DNA of 55,280 nt from Streptomyces sp. F63 (GTDB lineage: Bacteria > Actinomycetota > Actinomycetes > Streptomycetales > Streptomycetaceae). The position numbers and the translations under genes were made by a program. The stretch covers positions 1-55,280 of the forward strand of contig NZ_JAGPXX010000039.1 of the NCBI RefSeq assembly GCF_018070345.1, read 5' to 3'. Positions 1 through 8,289 of the stretch are shown here, in pieces; position 1 is the stretch's first letter, and every line of letters begins with the position of its first letter. The notes under the pieces were generated by a model that saw only the letters and a program-made list of their open reading frames with translations, was not told the origin of the DNA and searched no databases.

Positions 1-96
1 AAACGCCCGGTTACATTCCGAACCCGGAAGCTAAGCCTTTCAGCGCCGATGGTACTGCAGGGGGGACCCTGTGGGAGAGTAGGACGCCGCCGAACA
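1..96 (+). rRNA. rrf: 5S ribosomal RNA, 3' part
   Basis: The window opens inside a 5S rRNA gene. The sequence shows typical actinobacterial 5S features, including the CCGAACCCGGAAG loop and a final arm ending GCCGCCGAAC. About 20 bases of the 5' end lie outside the window. A strong terminator hairpin follows directly, so this is the end of a ribosomal RNA operon. Confidence 0.95.
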
Positions 97-105
97 ATTC
101 TTGTG

Positions 106-150
106 AAGCCGGGTTTCCCGGGCCGTAAGCGGCCGGGAAACCCGGCTTTC
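106..150 (+). terminator. rRNA operon terminator
   Basis: A long inverted repeat has arms near 106-124 and 131-148, with a short GTAAGC-type loop and a CTTTCT tail. It sits about 10 bases after the 5S gene, as expected for an intrinsic terminator of an rrn operon. Confidence 0.9.
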
Positions 151-249
151 TCATGTCCGGATCGCAGCCTCCGACCCTCTGCGCTCGCCGGCCGCGCGCA
201 CCGGTAAGGTCGGGGAGCATCGTCGAAACGTCCTTCCGGGAGGCCACGG

Positions 250-858
250 GTGGAGCTCCAGGAGACAAGGGTCCAGACAGACCGTGTCCTCACCATCCCG
301 AACGTTCTCAGCATGGCCCGCCTGCTGGGCGTGCCGCTCTTCCTGTGGCTGATTCTGCTTCCGGAGTTCGGCGGACCCAAGTCCGACGGATGGGCGTTGC
401 TCGTCCTGGCGCTGAGCGGGGTCAGCGACTACCTGGACGGCAAGCTCGCCCGCCGCTGGAACCAGATCAGCAGCCTGGGGCGGATCCTTGACCCGGCGGC
501 CGACCGCCTGTACATCCTCACCACCATCGTCGGCCTCACATGGCGGGAGATCATCCCGCTCTGGCTGACCGCGGCACTCCTCGCCCGCGATCTGATCCTT
601 CTGGTCATGGTGGGCATCCTCCGCCGGCACGGCTATCCGCCGCCCCAGGTCAACTTTCTCGGCAAGGCGGCCACCTTCAACCTCATGTACGCCTTCCCGT
701 TGCTGCTGCTGAGTGACGGAAGCGGATGGCTTCCGCAGCTCGCTGCTATTTTCGGATGGGCGTTCGCGGGATGGGGTACAACTCTCTACTGGTGGGCAGG
801 AACTCTCTATGTGGTTCAGGTCCGCCGACTCGTGAAGGCGGATACCTCGACCGGCTGA
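250..858 (+). CDS. CDP-alcohol phosphatidyltransferase family protein
   Basis: This 202-residue membrane protein transfers a phosphatidyl group from a CDP-activated lipid to an alcohol. The family signature is complete: D60-x2-D63-G64-x2-A67-R68-x8-G77-x3-D81-x3-D85, whose aspartates bind the metals. Several hydrophobic segments surround it. The GTG start at 250 has a GGGAGG ribosome site about 8 bases upstream. It corresponds by position to mycobacterial pgsA2. A streptomycete enzyme of this class is known to make cardiolipin from CDP-diacylglycerol and phosphatidylglycerol. Whether this copy makes cardiolipin, phosphatidylglycerol phosphate or another lipid cannot be read from sequence. The gene precedes the nucleotidyltransferase gene by 129 bases. 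Confidence 0.85.
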   Translation: MELQETRVQTDRVLTIPNVLSMARLLGVPLFLWLILLPEFGGPKSDGWALLVLALSGVSDYLDGKLARRWNQISSLGRILDPAADRLYILTTIVGLTWREIIPLWLTAALLARDLILLVMVGILRRHGYPPPQVNFLGKAATFNLMYAFPLLLLSDGSGWLPQLAAIFGWAFAGWGTTLYWWAGTLYVVQVRRLVKADTSTG

Positions 859-987
859 GCCTGCCCCGATGCTGTGGCCCTGGCTGAACTCAGGGTTTCC
901 GCGTGCCAGTGCGGTGGGTGCCATCCCGGCGGACTGGCCGAGCTCGGTCGGTGTGACCGTCGTCTCTTCAAGGAGGACGCTTCCGAC

Positions 988-3483
988 ATGAAGGCCGTCG
1001 TGATGGCCGGCGGTGAAGGCACTCGCCTTCGCCCCATGACCTCAAGCATGCCCAAGCCACTGCTGCCGGTGGCGAACCGGCCAATCATGGAGCATGTTCT
1101 GAGGCTGCTCAAGCGGCACGGGCTGAGCGAGACCGTGGTCACGGTGCAGTTTCTCGCCTCCCTCGTCAAAAACTACTTCGGTGACGGGGAAGAGCTCGGA
1201 ATGGAGCTCACCTATGCGAACGAGGAAAAGCCCCTCGGTACCGCCGGCAGCGTCAAGAACGCGGAGGAGGCCCTCAAGGACGACTCCTTTCTCGTCATCT
1301 CCGGTGACGCGCTGACCGATTTCGATCTCACCGAGCTCATCAATTTCCACAAGGAGAAGGGCGCACTGGTCACCGTCTGTCTGACCAGGGTCCCCAATCC
1401 GCTCGAATTCGGCATCACCATCGTCGACGAGGAAGGGAAGGTCGAGAGGTTCCTTGAGAAGCCGACCTGGGGGCAGGTCTTCTCGGATACGGTCAACACC
1501 GGTATCTACGTCATGGAGCCCGAGGTCTTCGACTATGTCGAGGCCGACGTCTCGGTCGACTGGTCCGGTGAGGTCTTCCCGCAGTTGATGAAGGAAGGCA
1601 AGCCCATCTACGGCTATATCGCCGAGGGCTACTGGGAGGACGTCGGCACCCACGAGAGCTACGTCAAGGCGCAGGCCGACGTACTCGAGGGCAAGGTCGA
1701 TGTGGAGATCGACGGCTTCGAGATCTCCCCCGGAGTCTGGGTGGCCGAGGGCGCCGAAGTCAGTCCGGACGCGGTGCTCCGCGGGCCGCTCTACATCGGT
1801 GACTATGCCAAGGTCGAATCCGGGGTCGAGATCCGGGAACACACCGTCGTCGGGTCGAACGTCGTGGTGAAGAGCGGCGCCTTCCTGCACAAGGCGGTCG
1901 TGCACGACAATGTCTACATCGGCCAGCAGAGCAATCTGCGCGGCTGTGTCATCGGCAAGAACACGGACATCATGCGTGCCGCCCGCATCGAGGACGGGGC
2001 CGTGATCGGCGATGAGTGCCTCGTCGGTGAAGAATCGATTGTGCAGGGCAACGTCCGGGTCTACCCGTTCAAGACCATCGAAGCGGGCGCCTTCGTCAAC
2101 ACGTCGGTGATCTGGGAGTCCCGCAGCCAGGCGCAGCTCTTCGGGGCCCGCGGGGTGAGCGGCATCCTCAACGTCGAGATCACCCCCGAGCTGGCGGTGC
2201 GGCTGGCCGGGGCCTACGCCACCACGCTCAAGAAGGGGTCGACGGTCACCACGGCCCGCGATCACTCCCGGGGTGCGCGTGCGCTGAAGAGGGCAGTGAT
2301 CTCTGCCCTCCAGGCCAGTGCCATCGATGTGCGGGACCTGGAGAACGTGCCGCTGCCGGTGGCCCGTCAGCAGACGGCGCGCGGCAGTGCCGGCGGCATC
2401 ATGATCCGTACGACGCCCGGGGTCCCCGACTCCGTCGACATCATGTTCTTCGATGAACGGGGGGCGGATCTATCCCAGGCGGGGCAGCGAAAACTCGACC
2501 GGGTCTTCGCCCGCCAGGAATACCGCCGGGCCTTCCCCGGGGAGATCGGCGATCTCCGCTTCCCGTCCAGCGTGTTCGACGCGTACACCGGTTCGCTGCT
2601 GCGTGCCGTGGACACCACGGGTGTTGCCGAGGCGGGGCTGAAGATCGTGGTCGACGCGTCCAACGGCAGCGCCGGTCTGGTCCTCCCCAGCCTCCTCGGA
2701 CGGCTCGGGGTCGACGCCCTCACGATCAACCCCGGCCTCGACGAGTCCCGTCCGACCGAGACGGCGGACGCCCGCCGCTCCGGGCTGGTGCGGCTCGGGG
2801 AGATCGTCGCCTCCGCGCGCGCGGCGTTCGGGGTGCGCTTCGACCCCGTCGGGGAACGGCTGTCCCTGGTCGACGAGCGCGGGCGGATCGTCGAGGACGA
2901 CCGCGCCCTGCTGGTCATGCTGGACCTGGTGGCGGCCGAGCGGCGCAGCGGGCGGGTGGCGCTGCCCGTGACGACCACCAGGATCGCCGAGCAGGTCGCC
3001 GCCTACCACGGCACGCAGGTGGAGTGGACGACGACGTCACCGGACGACCTGACCCGGGTGAGCCGTGGGGACTCCACGGTGTTCGGCGGTGACGGACGGG
3101 GCGGTTTCATCGTCCCGGAGTTCAGCAGTGTCTTCGACGGCACGGCCGCCTTCGTCCGCCTGATCGCGCTCGTCGCCCGCACACAATTGACGTTGAGTCA
3201 GATCGACGCCCGGATCCCACGGGCGCATGTGCGGCGCCGGGACATCGCCACTCCGTGGGCGGTCAAGGGCCTCGTGATGCGCCGGGTCGTGGAAGCGGCG
3301 GGTGACCGGCACGTGGACACCACGGACGGCGTCCGCGTCGTGGAGGCCGACGGCCGCTGGGTCATGGTCCTGCCGGACCCGGCCGAGGCGGTCACCCATC
3401 TGTGGGCGGAAGGGCCCGACGACGCCTCCGCGCAGGACCTGCTCGACGAGTGGGCCGCGGTGGTGGACAGCGCCGGCCGCTGA
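988..3483 (+). CDS. Mannose-1-phosphate guanylyltransferase with degenerate phosphomannomutase-like C-terminal domain
   Basis: An 831-residue protein with three parts. Residues 1-230 are a nucleotidyltransferase domain with the GGEGTRLRP loop near 8-16 and an FLEKP motif. Residues about 245-370 form a left-handed beta-helix of hexapeptide repeats. Residues about 380-831 look like a phosphohexomutase. The family is annotated as making GDP-mannose from mannose-1-phosphate and GTP. In the mutase-like part the active-site Ser of TASHN is replaced (T422-A-R424-D-H), the metal loop DGDxDR reads D619-PVGE-R624, and the sugar loop reads GGDGRGG near 700-706, so mutase activity is unlikely. The ATG at 988 is set by AAGGAGG at 970-976. 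A terminator follows. Confidence 0.85.
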   Translation: MKAVVMAGGEGTRLRPMTSSMPKPLLPVANRPIMEHVLRLLKRHGLSETVVTVQFLASLVKNYFGDGEELGMELTYANEEKPLGTAGSVKNAEEALKDDSFLVISGDALTDFDLTELINFHKEKGALVTVCLTRVPNPLEFGITIVDEEGKVERFLEKPTWGQVFSDTVNTGIYVMEPEVFDYVEADVSVDWSGEVFPQLMKEGKPIYGYIAEGYWEDVGTHESYVKAQADVLEGKVDVEIDGFEISPGVWVAEGAEVSPDAVLRGPLYIGDYAKVESGVEIREHTVVGSNVVVKSGAFLHKAVVHDNVYIGQQSNLRGCVIGKNTDIMRAARIEDGAVIGDECLVGEESIVQGNVRVYPFKTIEAGAFVNTSVIWESRSQAQLFGARGVSGILNVEITPELAVRLAGAYATTLKKGSTVTTARDHSRGARALKRAVISALQASAIDVRDLENVPLPVARQQTARGSAGGIMIRTTPGVPDSVDIMFFDERGADLSQAGQRKLDRVFARQEYRRAFPGEIGDLRFPSSVFDAYTGSLLRAVDTTGVAEAGLKIVVDASNGSAGLVLPSLLGRLGVDALTINPGLDESRPTETADARRSGLVRLGEIVASARAAFGVRFDPVGERLSLVDERGRIVEDDRALLVMLDLVAAERRSGRVALPVTTTRIAEQVAAYHGTQVEWTTTSPDDLTRVSRGDSTVFGGDGRGGFIVPEFSSVFDGTAAFVRLIALVARTQLTLSQIDARIPRAHVRRRDIATPWAVKGLVMRRVVEAAGDRHVDTTDGVRVVEADGRWVMVLPDPAEAVTHLWAEGPDDASAQDLLDEWAAVVDSAGR

Positions 3484-3503
3484 GCCGCTCCCCTTCCGGG
3501 ACG

Positions 3504-3540
3504 CCGGGGTGGCCCGCCGCGCGACGGCGCGCCACCCCGG
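3504..3540 (+). terminator. Terminator after the guanylyltransferase gene
   Basis: Arms CCGGGGTGGC (3504-3513) and GCCACCCCGG (3531-3540) pair perfectly, with a smaller GC stem inside. The hairpin lies 21 bases after the stop codon and separates this gene from the DUF881 operon. Confidence 0.8.
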
Positions 3541-3591
3541 ATCGTCCTTACCGGTGGGCCCATTCGGCGGTGAAGGCCCTCACGTGCGACG

Positions 3592-4527
3592 ATGTGCGGC
3601 ATGCCGCAGCAGTCCCCCGATCGGAGCAGCGCTTCCGCGCGCCGGTCGCGTCCCGATGCGTCCATGTCATTGCTGACCAATGTGACGGAGCACAGCCTGG
3701 ACGACGGCTACGCGGAGGCCGCCGCGCGTCGTGCGGCCGAGGGCTCGTCCGGTCTGCCCAGGACCCTGCGGTCGAAGCTGGGGCTCGCGGCCGGCCTGGT
3801 GCTCGCGGCGCTGGTCGTCACCGTCGGTGCCGCGCAGGCCAGAGTGGAGGCCCCGGTCCGTGCCAAGGAGCGCGAGGAACTGATCAGACGCATCCAGGAC
3901 GGGACGGAGCGCTCCGACGCCCTGGAGGACGGCGTCGAGCGGCTGCGCCGGGAGGTCGGAGCGGCGCAGCGGGCGGCGCTGGAGAAGCACGGAGGGTCCC
4001 GGGAGGAGTTGATCGCGCTGCTGGCGGGCGCCACCCCCGTGCACGGCCCGGGCGTGCGGCTGGTGCTGGACGACGCGGAGAGTGCCGAGGCGGGTGGCGA
4101 CGGAGCGCGGAACAGCAGCAGCTTCGCCGACAGCGGACGGGTCCGTGACCGGGACATGCAGCGTGTCGTCAACGGGCTGTGGAGCGCCGGGGCGGAGGCG
4201 GTCTCGATCAATGGCCAGCGGCTCACCGCCGTCTCGGCGATCCGCAGGGCCGGCGAGGCGATACTCGTCGACAACAGACCGCTGGCGCCGCCGTACACGG
4301 TGCTCGCGGTGGGGGACGGGCAGCGGTTGCGTGACGCCTTCCGGAACAGCGTGGACGGCCAGTACCTGAAGGTGCTGCAGGACAACTACGGCGTTCGTGC
4401 GAGCATCTCGGCGCAGGACCGGCTCGACCTCCCGGCCGCGCCGAGTCTGATCATTCGCACCGCGAAACCGATGGGCGGTGGCGGCGCCGAGAAGAGTGCC
4501 GCCGACACAGGGAAGGGCATATCGTGA
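3592..4527 (+). CDS. DUF881 family membrane protein, first copy
   Basis: A 311-residue protein with a short cytoplasmic N-terminus, one membrane segment near residues 64-82 (LGLAAGLVLAALVVTVGAAQA), a charged coiled-coil stretch near 92-135, and an extracellular DUF881 domain over the rest. DUF881 proteins resemble Bacillus YlxW/YlxX, encoded next to sbp and the division genes; their biochemical role is unknown. The start is uncertain: ATG 3592 gives MCGMPQQS, and ATG 3601 is an alternative. The stop overlaps the next start by GTGA (4524-4527), so the small basic protein is translationally coupled. It corresponds to Rv1823 in the mycobacterial block. Confidence 0.85.
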   Translation: MCGMPQQSPDRSSASARRSRPDASMSLLTNVTEHSLDDGYAEAAARRAAEGSSGLPRTLRSKLGLAAGLVLAALVVTVGAAQARVEAPVRAKEREELIRRIQDGTERSDALEDGVERLRREVGAAQRAALEKHGGSREELIALLAGATPVHGPGVRLVLDDAESAEAGGDGARNSSSFADSGRVRDRDMQRVVNGLWSAGAEAVSINGQRLTAVSAIRRAGEAILVDNRPLAPPYTVLAVGDGQRLRDAFRNSVDGQYLKVLQDNYGVRASISAQDRLDLPAAPSLIIRTAKPMGGGGAEKSAADTGKGIS

Positions 4528-4856
4528 TCGCCGTACTGGGCCTCGTCGTGGGAGTCGTGGTCGGACTGCTGGTCCGGCCGGAGGTGCCGGCGATGGTGGA
4601 GCCGTATCTGCCCATCGCCGTGGTGGCCGCGCTGGACGCAGTCTTCGGCGGCCTGCGGGCGATGCTGGACGGGATCTTCGACGACAAGGTCTTCGTGGTG
4701 TCGTTCCTGTCGAACGTGGTGGTGGCCGCTTTGATCGTCTTCCTCGGTGACAAGCTGGGAGTCGGCGCGCAGTTGTCCACCGGCGTCGTGGTGGTGCTCG
4801 GCATCCGGATCTTCTCCAACGCCGCCGCCATCCGCCGCCACATCTTCCGGGCGTGA
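4524..4856 (+). CDS. sbp: Small basic family protein (Sbp, DUF1290)
   Basis: A 110-residue protein with about three hydrophobic segments and a basic C-terminus (RRHIFRA), typical of the Sbp/DUF1290 family. In Bacillus the relative is encoded just upstream of ftsA-ftsZ beside DUF881 proteins; no reaction is known. Here it lies between two DUF881 genes with 4-base GTGA overlaps on both sides (4524-4527 and 4853-4856). The three products are therefore probably made in step and may form one membrane complex; that last point is inference. Confidence 0.88.
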   Translation: MIAVLGLVVGVVVGLLVRPEVPAMVEPYLPIAVVAALDAVFGGLRAMLDGIFDDKVFVVSFLSNVVVAALIVFLGDKLGVGAQLSTGVVVVLGIRIFSNAAAIRRHIFRA

Positions 4857-5860
4857 GGCCGATGAACGACGACAGGACACCGGAGCAGGAGAACGCCGGC
4901 ACGGACGGCGGCCGGACCCCGGAGGACCGCCCGGAGTCCCGCACCGAGCAGGACCCCCCGCGGCGCCCGGGGCCGGAACGACGGCCGCTGCCCGAGGAGA
5001 AGGGGCCGCGCCCGGACGGCGACCGGCCGGCGGGTGAGCCCGGGGCGGCGGACGCCCCGTCGGGTACTCCCGTGTCCGCGGGCGGCTCCGTCGCCGGAAT
5101 GCCCGCGGCGGTGACGGAGCCGCCTCGCGCCGGGGAGGCGGTGACAGGGCGGCAGCGGCTGCGGGCCGCCCTGTGGCCGCCGCGGGTCAGCCGGGCGCAG
5201 CTCATCGTGGCGCTCCTGCTGTGCGTGCTCGGTCTGGGGCTGGCGATCCAGGTGCGGTCCACGAGCGACGCCAGTGTGCTCCGCGGCGCGCGCCAGGAGG
5301 ACCTGGTCCGGGTCCTCGACGAGATCGGCGACCAGACCCAGCGGCTGCAGGACGAGAAGCAGCGCCTGGAGCAGCAGCGCACCGAACTGGAGAACAGCTC
5401 GGACCAGGCGGAGGAAGCGCGCCGGCAGACGGAGCAGAAGGAACAGCAGCTCGGCGTGCTGGCCGGGACGGTGGCCGCCAAGGGCCCCGGCCTCACCCTC
5501 GTCGTCTCCGCCCCGCAGGGGGCCGTCGACGCGGACAAACTGCTGGACGCCATACAGGAACTGCGGGCCGCCGGTGCCGAGGCGATCCAGATCAACGACG
5601 TCCGGGTGGTGGCGGGCACGTTCTTCACGCAGGACGGTGACCGGGTCCGCATCGACGGGCAGCGGGTGGAGCAGCCGTTCCGGATCAAGGCGATCGGTGA
5701 CCCGCAGGATCTGGAGCCGGCCCTCAACATTCCCGGGGGCGTGGTGCAGAGCATGGAAAAGGAGCAGGCCACCGTGTCCGTCAGCCGTGAGGAGAAGATC
5801 ATCGTGGACGCCTTGCGGGCAGCGGATCGGCCTGACTACGCTCGGTCGTCACCGCAGTGA
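4853..5860 (+). CDS. DUF881 family membrane protein, second copy
   Basis: A 335-residue protein. Residues 1-105 are acidic, Pro/Gly-rich and probably disordered. A membrane segment lies near 115-135 (LIVALLLCVLGLGLAI). Residues about 150-205 are a strong coiled coil rich in Q, E, K and R. The DUF881 domain fills the C-terminus. The GTG at 4853 overlaps the previous stop; ATG 4862 is an alternative three codons later. Topology matches the first DUF881 copy, but the cytoplasmic tail is much longer. It corresponds to Rv1825. In mycobacteria gcvH follows; here there is a 214-base gap instead. Confidence 0.85.
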   Translation: MRPMNDDRTPEQENAGTDGGRTPEDRPESRTEQDPPRRPGPERRPLPEEKGPRPDGDRPAGEPGAADAPSGTPVSAGGSVAGMPAAVTEPPRAGEAVTGRQRLRAALWPPRVSRAQLIVALLLCVLGLGLAIQVRSTSDASVLRGARQEDLVRVLDEIGDQTQRLQDEKQRLEQQRTELENSSDQAEEARRQTEQKEQQLGVLAGTVAAKGPGLTLVVSAPQGAVDADKLLDAIQELRAAGAEAIQINDVRVVAGTFFTQDGDRVRIDGQRVEQPFRIKAIGDPQDLEPALNIPGGVVQSMEKEQATVSVSREEKIIVDALRAADRPDYARSSPQ

Positions 5861-5958
5861 GGGGCGTTCGGTCGCCGGGGCGCCGGCGGTACGCGCGAAG
5901 GTCTCGCCGGACCCGTGCGGCGGCGGGGGGTCGGAGCACCGTGAGGACGGTGCGTGGT

Positions 5959-5985
5959 GGAAACTGTCTGGTGGGCGCGGACGTT
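5959..5985 (+). promoter_or_regulatory. Candidate ECF-sigma-type promoter upstream of the FHA gene
   Basis: A GGAAAC element (5959-5964) is followed after 17 bases by CGTT (5982-5985), resembling extracytoplasmic-function sigma promoters. It would give an untranslated leader of roughly 85 bases. The match is by eye only and no start site has been mapped. Confidence 0.3.
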
Positions 5986-6003
5986 GTCTTCATGTCCGGG
6001 TCG

Positions 6004-6018
6004 GCACACCTGGTGTGC
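6004..6018. promoter_or_regulatory. Perfect 15-base palindrome upstream of the FHA gene
   Basis: GCACACC-T-GGTGTGC is a perfect inverted repeat centred at 6011, 64 bases before the GTG start and just downstream of the candidate promoter. The placement suits a repressor operator; the regulator is unknown. Confidence 0.45.
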
Positions 6019-6074
6019 AGCGAGGTTTCGTCCTGCCCCACGGGCGGGTCTGTTTCGGTCAAGGGGAATCGCCC

Positions 6075-6887
6075 GTGAAGTTGTTTGGGAAGTTGTTCGG
6101 TAAGAGCGCCCGGGAAGAGGCGGGCGGTGCCCGTCACCGAGCCGGGGGTCCGGAGGAGAGCGGCGAGCAGCAGGCGGAGCGGCCGCTGTTCCGTGACGAG
6201 GTGGCGGGGGCCGGCGGCAGCGGCGCGTCCTCTGTTGACCCTGCCGCGTCCGGACGCATAGGTTCATCAACCTCAAGTGCGGGTGGAGAGTTCGGGTCCG
6301 GTCCGTACGCGTCCCAGGCCCCCGGTGGGCCGTCGCAGCAGGAGGCACAGTCCATGTCGGCCTTGCCGGTTTGTACGAGGTGCGGGCACCGGAACGCCGA
6401 GGCCAGCCGGTTCTGCTCCAACTGCGGTGCGCCGCTGCGCGGTGCGCCGTCCGAGCGCCCTTCGGAGACCACGTCGACGATCTCGATCTCGGGCCTGGAG
6501 GCCTATGAGGCGGAGGCCACGGGGCAGACCGCGCCGCCCCTCTCGCCGGAGGCGCAGGCCGCCGTCGACGCCCTGCCACCCGGCTCGGCGCTGCTGGTCG
6601 TGCGGCGCGGCCCGAACTCCGGCAGCCGATTCCTGCTGGACGGCGAGCTGACCACGGCCGGCCGCCATCCGCAGAGCGACATCTTCCTGGACGATGTGAC
6701 GGTCTCGCGGCGCCATGTGGAGTTCCGCCGCGGTCAGGACGGCGGCTTCACCGTGGCCGACGTCGGCAGCCTCAACGGCACCTATGTCAACCGGGAGCGC
6801 ATCGATGCGGTGCCGCTGACCAATGGTGACGAGGTGCAGATCGGCAAGTACCGGCTGGTCTTCTACGCGAGCCAGCGGAGCATCTGA
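6075..6887 (+). CDS. garA: FHA-domain signalling protein, GarA/OdhI type
   Basis: A 270-residue protein with a linker, a zinc ribbon (C100-x2-C103...C114-x2-C117), the phosphorylation motif E131-T-T-S134, and a C-terminal FHA domain near 184-260 with GRHPQSD, SRRHVEF and NGTYVN motifs. In mycobacteria and corynebacteria, GarA/OdhI is phosphorylated by Ser/Thr kinases at the ETTS motif; the unphosphorylated form binds 2-oxoglutarate dehydrogenase and glutamate-metabolism enzymes. The same switch is inferred here. The GTG at 6075 is chosen because AAGGGG precedes it and MKLFGKLFGKS is a natural N-terminus. The added zinc ribbon is absent from the short mycobacterial GarA. The MerR gene follows after 18 bases. 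Confidence 0.85.
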   Translation: MKLFGKLFGKSAREEAGGARHRAGGPEESGEQQAERPLFRDEVAGAGGSGASSVDPAASGRIGSSTSSAGGEFGSGPYASQAPGGPSQQEAQSMSALPVCTRCGHRNAEASRFCSNCGAPLRGAPSERPSETTSTISISGLEAYEAEATGQTAPPLSPEAQAAVDALPPGSALLVVRRGPNSGSRFLLDGELTTAGRHPQSDIFLDDVTVSRRHVEFRRGQDGGFTVADVGSLNGTYVNRERIDAVPLTNGDEVQIGKYRLVFYASQRSI

Positions 6888-6905
6888 CCGCCAGGGGAAA
6901 GGCCC

Positions 6906-7646
6906 ATGCGCCAGACACCGCCGGGCGGCGCCGGTTCCGGCGCCGCCCCCGAAGGCCGGTTGCTCAGCATCGGCAGGGTGCTGGGCCTTCTCCGGGAGGA
7001 GTTCCCGGAGATCACCATCTCCAAGATCCGCTTCCTGGAGGCGGAGGGCCTGGTCGAACCGCGCCGGACGCCGTCGGGCTACCGCAAGTTCAGCGCCGAC
7101 GACGTCGAACGGCTCGCGCGGGTGCTGCGAATGCAGCGCGACCACTATCTCCCGCTCAAGGTCATCCGCGAACATCTGGACGCGCTGGAGCGGGGGGAGC
7201 AGCCGGAGGTCCCCGCGCCCGGCCGGGCCCGGGATCTGCTGGAGGGCGTGCTGGACTCCAAGGACCCGGACCCCGTCCCGGCCCGGACGGACCGCGCCGG
7301 GCTCCTGGCCGCGGCCGGGGTCGGGGAGCGGGAGCTGGCCGAGTGGGAGTCCTACGGCCTGATCTCGCCCCTGGAGGACGGGGGCTACGGCCCTGATGCC
7401 GTGCGGATCGCCGGACTTCTCGGGGAGATCGGCCGCTTCGGTCTGGAACCCCGCCATCTGAGGGTCATGAAGGCGGCCGCGGACCGTGAGGCCGGCCTGG
7501 TGGAACAGGTCGTCTCGCCGCTGAGGCGGCATCGCAACCCCCAGACGCGCGCTCACGCCGAGACCACCGCGCGCGAGCTGGCGACCCTGTCGCTGCGGCT
7601 GCACGCGGCCCTCGTGCAGGCGTCGCTCGGGGTGCGTCTGCGCTGA
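6906..7646 (+). CDS. ftsR: MerR-family regulator, FtsR-like
   Basis: A 246-residue regulator with an N-terminal winged-helix MerR domain near residues 20-90 (SIGRVLGLLREEFPEITISK, then RFLEAEGLVEPRRTPSGYR). A long helical region follows, with no cysteine metal site, so it is not a metal sensor. It corresponds to Rv1828 and to corynebacterial FtsR, an activator of ftsZ. The ATG at 6906 has AGGGGAAAGG just upstream. Placement directly after garA is conserved across actinobacteria. Control of ftsZ in this organism is inference. Confidence 0.82.
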   Translation: MRQTPPGGAGSGAAPEGRLLSIGRVLGLLREEFPEITISKIRFLEAEGLVEPRRTPSGYRKFSADDVERLARVLRMQRDHYLPLKVIREHLDALERGEQPEVPAPGRARDLLEGVLDSKDPDPVPARTDRAGLLAAAGVGERELAEWESYGLISPLEDGGYGPDAVRIAGLLGEIGRFGLEPRHLRVMKAAADREAGLVEQVVSPLRRHRNPQTRAHAETTARELATLSLRLHAALVQASLGVRLR

Positions 7647-7697
7647 CTCCGCGCTTCCGCGGGGGTGCCCGACTACCCAAAACGGCCGGGCAGGTCC

Positions 7698-7703
7698 TAG
7701 GGT
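7698..7703 (+). promoter_or_regulatory. -10 element suggesting a leaderless transcript
   Basis: TAGGGT ends 7 bases before the GTG at 7710, and no ribosome-binding site lies between. This spacing fits a leaderless message. No good -35 element is visible. Confidence 0.35.
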
Positions 7704-7709
7704 TGCTGT

Positions 7710-8183
7710 GTGAACGAGCTCGACGTTGTGGGTGTCCGGGTGGAAATGCCCTCCAACCAACCGATCGTGCTCCTGCGTGAGGTGGGAGGCGACCGGTACC
7801 TTCCCATCTGGATCGGACCGGGCGAGGCGACCGCGATCGCCTTCGCCCAGCAGGGCATGGCTCCGGCCAGACCGCTGACGCACGACCTGTTCAAGGACGT
7901 GCTGGAGGCGGTGGGCCAGGAGCTGACCCAGGTCCGCATCACGGATCTGCGGGAGGGTGTCTTCTATGCGGAGCTGGTCTTCGCGAGCGGTGTCGAGGTG
8001 AGCGCCCGCCCGTCCGACGCCATAGCGCTGGCCCTGCGCACCGGAACGCCGATCTACGGCAGTGACGGCGTGCTGGACGACGCCGGTATCGCGATTCCGG
8101 ACGAGCAGGAGGACGAGGTCGAGAAGTTCCGCGAGTTCCTCGACCAGATCTCGCCGGAGGACTTCGGTACCAGCAGTCAGTGA
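7710..8183 (+). CDS. Bifunctional nuclease domain protein (DUF151/BFN)
   Basis: A 157-residue protein of the BFN family, covered almost end to end by the domain. Visible motifs are LPIWIGPGEATAIA near 31-44, PLTHDLFKDVL near 55-65, and SARPSDAIALALR near 96-108. Plant members have reported RNase and DNase activity, but the bacterial role is unsettled. It corresponds to Rv1829 and keeps the same position between two MerR genes. The GTG start has no ribosome-binding site, as discussed for the -10 element. The acidic C-terminal tail (DEQEDEVEKFREFLDQI) is typical. Confidence 0.85.
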   Translation: MNELDVVGVRVEMPSNQPIVLLREVGGDRYLPIWIGPGEATAIAFAQQGMAPARPLTHDLFKDVLEAVGQELTQVRITDLREGVFYAELVFASGVEVSARPSDAIALALRTGTPIYGSDGVLDDAGIAIPDEQEDEVEKFREFLDQISPEDFGTSSQ

Positions 8184-8252
8184 GGCAGGTGGGAGCCCCG
8201 TCGCGCATCCGCTGAGCCGTTCCCCGTTCCCGGTCACGGGAAACCACCCTCG

Positions 8253-8267
8253 GGGTGATTATCACCC
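8253..8267. promoter_or_regulatory. Palindrome upstream of the second MerR gene
   Basis: GGGTGAT-T-ATCACCC is a perfect 15-base inverted repeat centred at 8260, about 23 bases upstream of the -35 element at 8290. It could bind a regulator of this gene. Confidence 0.4.
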
Positions 8268-8289
8268 GGCGTGCCGAGCGCGGCGATCG

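Noticed and set aside
3667..5802. A 711-codon minus-strand frame
   Set aside because: It is antisense to three coupled genes with clear family matches; the translation is low complexity.
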